From positions 1 to 64,000 of the forward strand of contig JAPLDL010000002.1 of NCBI GenBank assembly GCA_026391735.1: a stretch of DNA of 64,000 nucleotides, read 5' to 3'. Below, in pieces: positions 45,748-54,885 of the stretch (the stretch's first letter is position 1; each line of letters begins with the position of its first letter). The notes under the pieces are model-generated. The model was not told the DNA's origin, ran no database searches, and saw nothing but the letters and a program-made list of their open reading frames with translations. The stretch comes from Bacteroidota bacterium (GTDB taxonomy: Bacteria > Bacteroidota > Bacteroidia > Bacteroidales > FEN-979). The position numbers were made by a program, and so were the translations under genes.

Positions 45748-47054
45748 ATGTTGTGGTTGTTGGTTGTTTTGTTAAATAATGAATCTCCCAGGATTGCTAG
45801 TGAAATGAACACAATGAACTGGATCATGACCATGGTTATAAACAGGTGGCGCTCCACTTCGAGGGCATCGGCATTGTATGAAATAAATACATTCATCAGG
45901 AAAACCAGGGAAAGTATAACGGGAAAAATCAGAATTAGTTTTCTCATGCGGAAAAACCGGACGATCAGCATCAGGTTGCAGATGAGTAACCACCATGGAT
46001 TGAACAGGGGGAAAAATTTCTGAACCGATTTACTGTATCCGGCAACCTCTCCCGAATACCAAAGATCATACGATAATATTCTTCCCTTTTGTTGTTTTGA
46101 TTCCTTTAGCAGCAAGGTATAGGATGGATGTGTGATCATAAACTCCATGTATACCGTTTTGCCTTTATCATGGATCCATGTCCATAAGGATTCATAATTG
46201 CGGTTATAATACAGGTCCCATATTTTATGACGGTCAGCATCGACAGTGACATCAATCCTGCTGTACTTTCTTAAAAGGCTGTCGGTACAAGGCATCCCTT
46301 CCTTCTTAAACCAGGCAGTATACTCTGCATTGCTGATGATCCTTACTGCAATTGTGTTTATCATGGGGAGACGGTACCTGTCGCCTGTTTTAGCTGTGTT
46401 CTGCTGGATAAAGAAAAGGATGAAGGCGGCAGGGATCATCAGCAGGGCAGGTATTAACAGGGGCCGCTCATAAAACCAGGCAGTGAATGCGACCAGGAGA
46501 TAAAAGGATACTAGGATGTATGGCCAGCTGTCGCGGGTAAAAGAAAACAATACCATGATAACTAAATGGAATATCCAGTAATACCATTTATTTCGTTTCC
46601 AGGCCAGGATAAAGGAGGCTATCCAGAGGAACAGGAATGATATTGAAATGGATTCCGATAGTATCTGGTTGGTCCAGCCTGAAATGGTCCACCAGGACAT
46701 CAGCATGTAAATACAAATCATTATAAAGCCTGAGAATACTTCGGTGGTAATCAGCAGGAGTAACGAAAATACCAGGAAAAATGCGCTGATGCAATGGATG
46801 TATTTTTGCATGATCACAATTCTTTCGGGCTCGCTGCCAGCCAGTTTGTACATCAGGGGAACGGTGAATGGCCTGGGATAGAACGTGCCAGAATGATGAG
46901 GAGCCCAGAACTCTCGTGTATTGAGCGGAATTTTCGACTGGCTTAAATAATCCCCGGTATCGCTGAACTCGAGCCACTTCCTGCTGTCCCAGGGGGTGAT
47001 CAGGGTGGCAAATAACATCAGTAGAAACAAAATTGTATTTACCCGCCGAGCCAT
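45744..47054 (-). CDS. multi-pass integral membrane protein, possible glycosyltransferase-type
   Basis: About ten hydrophobic segments; overlaps the epimerase start by 4 nt; family not certain. Confidence 0.6.
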   Translation of the reverse strand: MARRVNTILFLLMLFATLITPWDSRKWLEFSDTGDYLSQSKIPLNTREFWAPHHSGTFYPRPFTVPLMYKLAGSEPERIVIMQKYIHCISAFFLVFSLLLLITTEVFSGFIMICIYMLMSWWTISGWTNQILSESISISFLFLWIASFILAWKRNKWYYWIFHLVIMVLFSFTRDSWPYILVSFYLLVAFTAWFYERPLLIPALLMIPAAFILFFIQQNTAKTGDRYRLPMINTIAVRIISNAEYTAWFKKEGMPCTDSLLRKYSRIDVTVDADRHKIWDLYYNRNYESLWTWIHDKGKTVYMEFMITHPSYTLLLKESKQQKGRILSYDLWYSGEVAGYSKSVQKFFPLFNPWWLLICNLMLIVRFFRMRKLILIFPVILSLVFLMNVFISYNADALEVERHLFITMVMIQFIVFISLAILGDSLFNKTTNNHNI

Positions 47055-47129
47055 GGGCCAAAGTACGTCAAGATTTTGATTTCTGCCAAATTATCCGGAG
47101 CTTTGCTTCGAATTTAAAATCCTAAAACT

Positions 47130-47681
47130 ATGATGAAGAAACTCTTCCTTCTTTTCATACCCGGACTTTTCCTGCTCGCTTCCTGCAACCAGGGGACCAA
47201 AACCTCTGAAGTGAAAAAAGCGGATACAGTTGCACTAGCTGTGAGGTCTTTCGGAGATTCTGCTGCAAAATATGTTGAGAAACCGGTCCGTATCGAAGGC
47301 ACAGTGCTTCATACATGCAAGCATGGAGGAAAAAGGATGTTCCTTGTCGATGGAACCGATAGCATAAGGGTTGAGGTCACCGCGGGCAACAACATTCCAA
47401 AATTCGATGAGAGCCTTATCGGAAGCCGTGTTAAAGTCCTCGGAGTATTGAAGGAAGAGCGTGTCGACGCAAAGTACCTCAATGAATGGGAAGCTGAAGT
47501 GAAAAAACCTGTTGAGAACCATGAGGCCGGAATCCATTCCGGGGCCAAAGGCCATGAAGACCAGGGCACAAAAGAAACGCTTGATAACATCAATTCTTTG
47601 CGTGACGATCTGAAGAAAAGCGGCAAAGACCATCTTTCATTTTATTCCATCGAAGCTATTTCCTACTCTGTAGTTAAGTAA
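47130..47681 (+). CDS. lipoprotein with OB-fold-like domain
   Basis: Lipobox FLLASC; YVEKPVRIEGTVLHTCKHGGKRMFLVDGTDSIRVEVTAGNNIPKFDESLIGSRVKVLGVLKEERVD. Confidence 0.65.
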   Translation: MMKKLFLLFIPGLFLLASCNQGTKTSEVKKADTVALAVRSFGDSAAKYVEKPVRIEGTVLHTCKHGGKRMFLVDGTDSIRVEVTAGNNIPKFDESLIGSRVKVLGVLKEERVDAKYLNEWEAEVKKPVENHEAGIHSGAKGHEDQGTKETLDNINSLRDDLKKSGKDHLSFYSIEAISYSVVK

Positions 47682-47682
47682 A

Positions 47683-48249
47683 ATGCAGCGAAAGACATTA
47701 AGGCGGTGGAACAATGCCCTCCACCGCGATCTTGGGTATTTCTTTTTCGGGATGACCCTTATCTATGCGTTATCGGGTATCATACTCAATCACTTCAAAT
47801 CGGGAGATTTCACTCATCCCGACTACAGTAAAAGATACGAGCAGCTGACACTGGCACTGCCAACCGACGGTATTGACGATAAAACCTATGCATTGAAGTC
47901 CCTGGCCCAGGTCCATGAAGAAAAGAATTTTAAAAGTTTTGTTTCCGGGACCGGTTATATACAGATCTTTTTTACCAACGGGAGCCTGTATATCGACCTT
48001 AATACCGGGAAAGCCGAGCTTGAAGAAAAAACCCCGAGGTATGTTCTTAAGGAGTTCAACTTACTGCATTACAATAACATTAAAAGCTGGTTCACCTGGT
48101 TTTCAGATGCTTATGCCGTAGCCATGATATTACTGGCTGTTACCGGTTTGTTCGTTCTGAGAGGGAAGAACGGTATTAAATGGAGGGGTGCTCTGCTGGC
48201 AATTATCGGGATAATTATACCCGCGATCATCATCATCCTTTACGCCTGA
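47683..48249 (+). CDS. PepSY-associated TM helix protein
   Basis: RRWNNALHRDLGYFFFGMTLIYALSGIILNHFKSGDF; C-terminal TM pair. Confidence 0.7.
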   Translation: MQRKTLRRWNNALHRDLGYFFFGMTLIYALSGIILNHFKSGDFTHPDYSKRYEQLTLALPTDGIDDKTYALKSLAQVHEEKNFKSFVSGTGYIQIFFTNGSLYIDLNTGKAELEEKTPRYVLKEFNLLHYNNIKSWFTWFSDAYAVAMILLAVTGLFVLRGKNGIKWRGALLAIIGIIIPAIIIILYA

Positions 48250-49449
48250 TCACTTATTCCTGGTTGGAAATCCTGCCCCGTTATAATTCCGGAATAACTG
48301 AGGCCGGGAAGTGGGATCTGTATTAAAATAGATTTTCAGGAATACCTTTTGCTTGTCCAGGTTATCCCGGGCTTCGTCAACAGCAAGTTTGAGCTGGTCG
48401 GTGCTTTGTTTCATGCCCGGATCACCAGCCACTACCCGGGCAAGCATCTGTTTGCATGAATCAAGGTAGTCGTAGCAGGTTTGAAGCATACTTACGATCA
48501 CGGGTTCGGGTTTTGAAGGAGTGAATTGCCTGTTCCAGTAATCGGCATACTGGTTGAAGGCATAGATACAATTGTTATAGCTTGCAACGGCATCGTTGAA
48601 CTGCCTAACGTATTTGTTTTTTTCATTGACTTCCTCATTAAGAGTACCGTTTGCTATACAATCTCTGAGATATTTCGCCCATTCCATCAGCATATTATTT
48701 ATAACACCAGCCGTTTGCAGCCTGCGTAAGGCATCCTGGCATTGTTCCCCGGGGCCTTTAGCCTGGTAAGCATTTATGCTGTCGGCATAAGCAAAAAAAG
48801 AAATACGGTTTGATGAATCGGTTTTCCCGCTGCTGAATTCAGAATTGCTGATCGGATAACTCAAACACTGCCACATGGGATCAAATGGCATATGATCTTT
48901 GATAAGTTCATGGGGTTTGACCATAAAAAACTTTTCAGTGAAATGTCTCACGTACTTCCCGTTGGTAACGTAGCCTCCACCCCAGGTTGGGTCAAAACCG
49001 TACCAGGAAGTATCGACAGGTACGACAACCCATGCATGGCTCATTTCGTTGATATGACCGTTTTGCCTGGTATACCCGTTAACAATCCAGGCCTTGATCC
49101 CGCATGCATCGCAAATAGCTTTGAATACAGAGGCATATCCCTGGCAAATTGCCGTTCGCGTTTGCATGGTCTGGTCAACCATCACATTGAAAGGGGTGGC
49201 GGCATTCGCCTTTCCCATATTGGCAAGATCATAATTTATATTCATGGCGGTCCAGGTATAGATCGCCCTGAGCCTGAATGTTTGGTCTTTAAAGGCTTTG
49301 GAAAAATACCGGCCAAGAGCGGCAACAGAGGCCTGACAGGAATCAGGGGCATTCAGGGCAATGACATCCGCAGCTTTAAACCCGGGGATGTCCTGCGCCT
49401 GTATTGGCAGAAAACAAAGGATGCATAAAGCAAGCATCAGATTTTTCAT
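48250..49449 (-). CDS. secreted transglutaminase-like domain protein
   Basis: Signal peptide; RTAICQGYASVFKAICDACGIKAWIVNGYTR...NEMSHAWVVVPVDTSWYGFDPTWGGG (Cys-His-Asp). Confidence 0.85.
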   Translation of the reverse strand: MKNLMLALCILCFLPIQAQDIPGFKAADVIALNAPDSCQASVAALGRYFSKAFKDQTFRLRAIYTWTAMNINYDLANMGKANAATPFNVMVDQTMQTRTAICQGYASVFKAICDACGIKAWIVNGYTRQNGHINEMSHAWVVVPVDTSWYGFDPTWGGGYVTNGKYVRHFTEKFFMVKPHELIKDHMPFDPMWQCLSYPISNSEFSSGKTDSSNRISFFAYADSINAYQAKGPGEQCQDALRRLQTAGVINNMLMEWAKYLRDCIANGTLNEEVNEKNKYVRQFNDAVASYNNCIYAFNQYADYWNRQFTPSKPEPVIVSMLQTCYDYLDSCKQMLARVVAGDPGMKQSTDQLKLAVDEARDNLDKQKVFLKIYFNTDPTSRPQLFRNYNGAGFPTRNK

Positions 49450-49618
49450 GGGAAATGATTAGTGTATAAAAATAAACGATACAATCCGGATATCCATATG
49501 TTTAAGAAAAATTATTCCGTTTAAAAATAATTTCTTCCTTTTGTTAAATTTTTATCAATTCTTCATATCTTAGCCTAAACGATATTTGTTTCCAGACTGT
49601 CCACTTAAATCAATCATT

Positions 49619-50476
49619 ATGAAAAGATCATTCCTGTTTGTCTTAATTTTGCTGATGGCCTGTTCAGCCTTTGCACAAGTGCAGGAGGCAGAACATCCGC
49701 AGAAAAAAAATCCGCAAAAATTCTATATCGGGTTGGGATTGGGAGGCGGTATCAGCACGGCTTCTTCGTTTGATCTGTTGTACAAGTATTCAGGAAACGC
49801 GAGTAATCAGACAGTTTCCGTAGTTCCTGTAGGCCTTGGTAACGGATTTAACGGTTCTCTTTCTTTCGGGTACTGGTTTAATAAATATTTAGGAGCAGAA
49901 ATTGCCGTCTCGGAATTTCTGGGCGTGGCTACCAAGGGAGATTCCGTTGTTCACCTGATCGGCGCAAGTAAGGCGACAGTCAAAATAAGAGGGGGCTTGC
50001 TGAGCGTGATTCCCAGTATCCTTATCTCCGCCGGACTGGAAAAAGTCAATCCCTATGCCCGTTTCGGCTTACTGATCGGTGTGCTTCCAAACCTGGTATC
50101 CAAGTACAACCAGGATAATTCAACTACCAATCCTCCTGAGAATAAACAGATCTATAATGATTATTATGGAGGGGTCGCCCTGGGATATACCGCTGCAGGG
50201 GGTGTTAATTTCAAGTTAAACGACCTGATTCTGTTTTACGTGGAACTTCAGTTCTCTCATTCAACCTGGTCCCCGAGCCATAGCCAGATCGTAAAATACA
50301 CGGTGAACGGCGAAGACAGGCTTGCAGAGCTTACAACATGGCAAAAGGAAGCGGATTTTGTTTGGGAGAAGAATGTGAGTGGTACAATCGACATGACACA
50401 ACCCCGGCAGGAGCTCCGTAAAACCATTCCGTTCAGTACAGCCAGTATAAACATTGGAATCAAATTCAGGTTATAA
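49619..50476 (+). CDS. outer-membrane beta-barrel protein
   Basis: Signal peptide MKRSFLFVLILLMACSAFAQ; barrel-like, terminal strand TASINIGIKFRL. Confidence 0.75.
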   Translation: MKRSFLFVLILLMACSAFAQVQEAEHPQKKNPQKFYIGLGLGGGISTASSFDLLYKYSGNASNQTVSVVPVGLGNGFNGSLSFGYWFNKYLGAEIAVSEFLGVATKGDSVVHLIGASKATVKIRGGLLSVIPSILISAGLEKVNPYARFGLLIGVLPNLVSKYNQDNSTTNPPENKQIYNDYYGGVALGYTAAGGVNFKLNDLILFYVELQFSHSTWSPSHSQIVKYTVNGEDRLAELTTWQKEADFVWEKNVSGTIDMTQPRQELRKTIPFSTASINIGIKFRL

Positions 50477-50509
50477 GAGGTTGATTTCAAAAATTAAAGA
50501 TTTCTCCGG

Positions 50510-50542
50510 CCCCGGACACTTTTAAAAAGTCCGGGGTTTTTT
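50510..50542 (+). terminator. Rho-independent terminator
   Basis: ccccggac acttttaaaaa gtccgggg tttttt; perfect 8-bp GC-rich stem plus T tract. Confidence 0.9.
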
Positions 50543-50616
50543 ATGGTTTTCCCTGTCCACACAAGACCCGACACAGCTGATTTATATAAGGTATAAAAAT
50601 ATTTTTCATGAAATAC

Positions 50617-50648
50617 TTGACTTTGGGGTTTGGAATTTAGTATTATTG
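50617..50648 (+). promoter_or_regulatory. putative promoter of the SPFH operon
   Basis: TTGAC (50617-50621), 19-nt spacer, TATTATTG (50641-50648). Confidence 0.4.
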
Positions 50649-50677
50649 CATAATTATTTTAATATTATTTTAATATC

Positions 50678-51544
50678 ATGGAAAACGAAACGAAATCATT
50701 GGTATCAGGATACCTGAGTGTACTGATAATCATTATCCTTATTGCAGTTGCTATAGGGTGTGTGGTAAATTCACAGGATAACGTCCTCATGGGTGTCCTT
50801 GGCGGGATATTCATTATTCTTGTGATCTTCATTGCCAAAGGGCTCATTGTGGTTAACCCGAATGAATCATTTGTGATGGTCCTTTTCGGGGAATACAAAG
50901 GGACTGTTAAACGAAACGGGTTCTTTTTTGTGAATCCTTTTTATGTCAGAAGGAAGATTACCCTCAGGGCCAGAAACCTTAACAGGGAACCTATTAAGGT
51001 GAATGACAAACTCGGGAATCCGATCATGATCGGGATCGTACTTGTATGGCAGGTCAATGATACCTATAAGGCAGCGTTTGAAGTCGATGACTATGCCCAT
51101 TTTGTGGATATTCAAAGTGAGTCGGCCACCCGCAAACTGGCAGGTCATTATGCTTATGACAACTTCGATGATGAGCAAAAAGAGATCACTCTAAGGGCAG
51201 GGGGTGAGGAAGTTCATGTTGCGCTTGAGAGGGAACTTTCGGAGCGGCTTGCAATGGCAGGGATCAAAGTCATGGAAGCCAGGATATCTTACCTTGCTTA
51301 TTCTTCTGAAATTGCCGGTGCAATGCTTCGCCGCCAGCAGGCTACAGCAGTTGTAGCTGCCCGGACAAAGATCGTGGAAGGAGCAGTGAGCATGGTTGAA
51401 CTGGCTCTTAACTCCCTAAGCAAAAAGCAGATCATCGAACTGGATGAGGATAAAAAAGCAGCAATGGTAAGTAACCTGATGGTAGTATTATGCTCTGACA
51501 AGGATACGACTCCTGTTGTCAATACAGGAACCCTTCATCAATAA
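50678..51544 (+). CDS. SPFH/Band 7 domain membrane protein
   Basis: N-terminal TMs, VVNPNESFVMVLFGEYKGTVKRNGFFFVNPFYVRRKITLRARNL, YLAYSSEIAGAMLRRQQATAVVAARTKIVEGAVSMVELAL. Confidence 0.92.
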   Translation: MENETKSLVSGYLSVLIIIILIAVAIGCVVNSQDNVLMGVLGGIFIILVIFIAKGLIVVNPNESFVMVLFGEYKGTVKRNGFFFVNPFYVRRKITLRARNLNREPIKVNDKLGNPIMIGIVLVWQVNDTYKAAFEVDDYAHFVDIQSESATRKLAGHYAYDNFDDEQKEITLRAGGEEVHVALERELSERLAMAGIKVMEARISYLAYSSEIAGAMLRRQQATAVVAARTKIVEGAVSMVELALNSLSKKQIIELDEDKKAAMVSNLMVVLCSDKDTTPVVNTGTLHQ

Positions 51545-51545
51545 C

Positions 51546-51725
51546 ATGATGCCTGAAAAGAAAACATTTGTGTTACGAATTAACCCGGAGGTTTATAATT
51601 CACTGGAAAAGTGGGCTGCCGATGAATTTCGCAGTGTGAATGGACAGCTTGAGTGGATCATCGAGAATGCTCTGAAGGATGCAAAAAGGCATCCTTCAGC
51701 CCGGGAGAAAAAAACTATACGATGA
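51546..51725 (+). CDS. Arc-family (RHH) DNA-binding-like small protein
   Basis: MMPEKKTFVLRINPEVYNSLEKWAADEFRSVNGQLEWIIENALKDA (Arc/RHH pattern). Confidence 0.8.
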   Translation: MMPEKKTFVLRINPEVYNSLEKWAADEFRSVNGQLEWIIENALKDAKRHPSAREKKTIR

Positions 51726-52996
51726 AAAAATTAATTATCATATTTTGTTTCCTGCTCACATCAGTGGTGGTAATTGCACAGGATGTCTCGGGTGACTGGG
51801 CAGGATATTTAAGTGTACAGGGCGTAAAGCTGAAAATTGTGTTTCATGTCTTACGAACCGAAGGTAAACTCACTGCAGCATTTGACAGCCCCGACCAGGG
51901 GGCCATGGGCCTGAAGTTTGATGATGTAACTCTGGATAGTTCCGGGATCTCCCTGAAAGCAGTTTCACTTGGGATAGTGTACCAGGGAACCCTTAACAAA
52001 CCTATGGACACTATGGCAGGGTTCCTGATCCAGAGAGATAGTAAATTACCCCTGACTCTTCTGAGGGAAAAACAAGAAGTAGTTAATAAACCTGTAAATC
52101 CTTATGAATCGGATATCACGCTTACAACAATAGGCGGGAATATCAATGGCACATTGACTTTACCCGATAACAGCCCGGGAATCCCGGTGGTTTTGATCAT
52201 AGCCGGTTCGGGTCCGACCGACCGGGACGGGAATTCACCTCCCGCACTGAAAAATAAAAGCAACTGCTATAAAATGTTGTCGGAGGTATTGCGCAAAAAC
52301 GGGATTGCTTCAGTAAGGTACGATAAGCGTGGTATTGCAGGGAGCGCGTCTGCAGCATCAAAAGAAAGCGACCTGCGGTTTGAAAATTACATCTCCGATG
52401 TAAAAGGCTGGATTGACATGTTGAATCAGGACAAGCGGTTTTCAAAGGTTATCGTGGCGGGGCATAGCGAAGGCTCTCTTATCGGGATGGTTGCGTGCCA
52501 CCAGGTAAAGTCAGCTGCATTTATATCAATTTCAGGAGCAGGGCGGCCTGCGGATGAAATTCTGAAGGAACAGTTCAGTTCTTTGCCTCAGGAGGCCAAA
52601 GACCAGATTTTTCCTTTGCTGGATAAGTTGAAAAAAGGAGATACTACGGGCAATGTGCCTGCAGGGCTAAATTCCATGTTCCGTCCTTCTGTTCAGCCAT
52701 ACCTGATTTCATGGTTCAAATATAATCCGCAGTCGGAAATAAAGACCTTAAAAATCCCTGTTTTAATAATCCAGGGAGATATGGATATCCAGGTTTCGGT
52801 GGAAGATGCCAGGTTCCTGGGAAAAGCAAATCCGAAGGCAAAGCTTAAAATTATCAGTCATATGAATCATGTTTTAAAGGATGTTGATACGAAAGATAAA
52901 GCAGAACAAGTGACTAAAGTGTATACCAATCCGGATCTTCCTCTGGATAAAAATTTTGAAGATGAGGTGGTCAGATTTATCAAAGAGATCAAATGA
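51722..52996 (+). CDS. secreted alpha/beta hydrolase
   Basis: Signal peptide MKKLIIIFCFLLTSVVVIAQ; VVLIIAGSGPTDRDGNSP, VAGHSEGSLIGM nucleophile elbow, LKIISHMNHVLK. Start moved from 51653 to 51722. Confidence 0.9.
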   Translation: MKKLIIIFCFLLTSVVVIAQDVSGDWAGYLSVQGVKLKIVFHVLRTEGKLTAAFDSPDQGAMGLKFDDVTLDSSGISLKAVSLGIVYQGTLNKPMDTMAGFLIQRDSKLPLTLLREKQEVVNKPVNPYESDITLTTIGGNINGTLTLPDNSPGIPVVLIIAGSGPTDRDGNSPPALKNKSNCYKMLSEVLRKNGIASVRYDKRGIAGSASAASKESDLRFENYISDVKGWIDMLNQDKRFSKVIVAGHSEGSLIGMVACHQVKSAAFISISGAGRPADEILKEQFSSLPQEAKDQIFPLLDKLKKGDTTGNVPAGLNSMFRPSVQPYLISWFKYNPQSEIKTLKIPVLIIQGDMDIQVSVEDARFLGKANPKAKLKIISHMNHVLKDVDTKDKAEQVTKVYTNPDLPLDKNFEDEVVRFIKEIK

Positions 52997-53030
52997 ACTG
53001 AACTCCGGCCGGTCTTTCAATTGGCCTGAG

Positions 53031-53498
53031 ATGACGCCACAGGACTGGCTCATGGAAATCATGTCGCTGCTGGGACTGGTCGCGATGCTTTTTTATGTCT
53101 TTTATCATTACCCGAAACTTCCCGGGTCGATTCCCGATCACTTTGATTTCAACGGGAATCCGCAGACGTTTGGGGACCGTAACCAGGTTTGGATCATACC
53201 GATTATTTCCTTATTTATGTATGCCATGTTGCCAAACATCATGCGATTTAGATTATCATATCCTTCACAAAGGTTTTTGAACAGAGTGCAAACCCAAAAA
53301 CAATTTACCGGAAGGGTCAGGCTTCTTCGTTATCAGAAAATGATAATGATCTGGGGACTATTTTACATTTCTTTTTCTCTCATCCGGTTTTCACTTCATA
53401 CAGGAAACGGATTAGGGGTTTGGTTTTTCCCGGTATTTCTCGGCCTGATTCTCATTCCGTCCATCTCCTTTCTTTTGTTTCGGAGACTAAACCGTTAA
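53031..53498 (+). CDS. DUF1648 domain-containing membrane protein
   Basis: YHYPKLPGSIPDHFDFNGNPQTFGDRNQVWIIPIISLFMY. Confidence 0.75.
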   Translation: MTPQDWLMEIMSLLGLVAMLFYVFYHYPKLPGSIPDHFDFNGNPQTFGDRNQVWIIPIISLFMYAMLPNIMRFRLSYPSQRFLNRVQTQKQFTGRVRLLRYQKMIMIWGLFYISFSLIRFSLHTGNGLGVWFFPVFLGLILIPSISFLLFRRLNR

Positions 53499-53591
53499 AC
53501 CGGATTGTTTAATTTTCATTCCCTGAGCTGATATCATCACGGCTATCACGATCAATGCGTTTTTCTTACCTTTGTTCTCAAATCAGTCAGA

Positions 53592-54872
53592 ATGAATTTT
53601 ATTGAGGAACTGAAGTGGAGGGATATGATCCACGATATCAGTCCGGGAACTGAAGAAGAACTCGCCAGGTCAATGACATCGGCCTATATAGGCTACGATC
53701 CCACTTCCGATTCCCTGCATATCGGCAATCTTGCCTCCATTATGATGCTGGTTCATTTCCAGAAAGCCGGGCATAAACCTTTTGCATTAGTAGGAGGTGC
53801 AACAGGAATGATAGGAGACCCTTCGGGTAAATCCGAAGAAAGGAATCTTCTCGATGAAACAGTACTGCGCTATAACCAGAGTTGTATTCAAAAACAGCTT
53901 GAAAAATTTCTTGACTTCAGTTGTGAACCTAACGCGGCTGAAATGGTCAATAATTACGACTGGACAAAGGATTTTTCATTTCTGCATTTCCTCAGGGATG
54001 TGGGCAAGCATATCACTGTAAACTATATGATTGCCAAGGACTCCGTGAAGAACCGTATGAATTCCGGATCAGGCATCTCGTTTACCGAATTCAGCTATCA
54101 GCTCGTTCAGGGATATGATTTCTGCTGGCTTTTCGAACATAAGAATGTCAGACTTCAGATGGGAGGCTCCGATCAATGGGGCAACATTGTTACCGGCACT
54201 GAACTGATACGGCGAAAGCTCGGCGGTGAAGCTTATGCAATCACTTGTCCGCTCATCACTAAAGCCGATGGAGGAAAATTCGGTAAAACCGAAAGCGGCA
54301 ATATATGGCTTGACCCGAAGAAAACCAGCCCGTATAAATTTTACCAGTTCTGGTTAAACACTTCCGATGAGGATGCCGCCCAGTATATAAAAAAATTCAC
54401 CCTTTTTACCAGGGAGCAGGTAGATTCACTTTATATGGAGCATCAGCAGGCTCCGCATTTAAGGATCCTGCAGAAAGCCCTGGCTAAAGATATCACGATC
54501 CGTGTACACTCGGTGGATGAGTACAACTCTGCCGTTGAAGCCAGTGATATCCTTTTCGGAAAAGGAACTAATGAAAGCCTTCAGAAACTTTCTGAAGAAA
54601 TATTATTATCTGTTTTTGAAGGTGTTCCGCAATGCGATATTTCGCTTAATGATCTGAAAACAGGCCTGGGTATCATCGATTTCCTTTCCCATAAAACGGG
54701 TATTTTCTCATCCAACGGCGAAGCCCGGCGGATGCTGAAAGAAGGAGGGGTGCAGGTAAACAGGCAAAAAGCGTTTGAGGATCTTCAGCTGAATGAAGCT
54801 TCCCTGCTGAATAACAAATATATTCTTGTCCAGAAAGGCAAAAAAAATTATTATCTTGTGATAGCCAAATAA
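53592..54872 (+). CDS. tyrS: tyrosyl-tRNA synthetase
   Basis: [84 protein letters not shown] (KMSKS-like). Confidence 0.97.
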   Translation: MNFIEELKWRDMIHDISPGTEEELARSMTSAYIGYDPTSDSLHIGNLASIMMLVHFQKAGHKPFALVGGATGMIGDPSGKSEERNLLDETVLRYNQSCIQKQLEKFLDFSCEPNAAEMVNNYDWTKDFSFLHFLRDVGKHITVNYMIAKDSVKNRMNSGSGISFTEFSYQLVQGYDFCWLFEHKNVRLQMGGSDQWGNIVTGTELIRRKLGGEAYAITCPLITKADGGKFGKTESGNIWLDPKKTSPYKFYQFWLNTSDEDAAQYIKKFTLFTREQVDSLYMEHQQAPHLRILQKALAKDITIRVHSVDEYNSAVEASDILFGKGTNESLQKLSEEILLSVFEGVPQCDISLNDLKTGLGIIDFLSHKTGIFSSNGEARRMLKEGGVQVNRQKAFEDLQLNEASLLNNKYILVQKGKKNYYLVIAK

Positions 54873-54885
54873 AATATCTGATACT

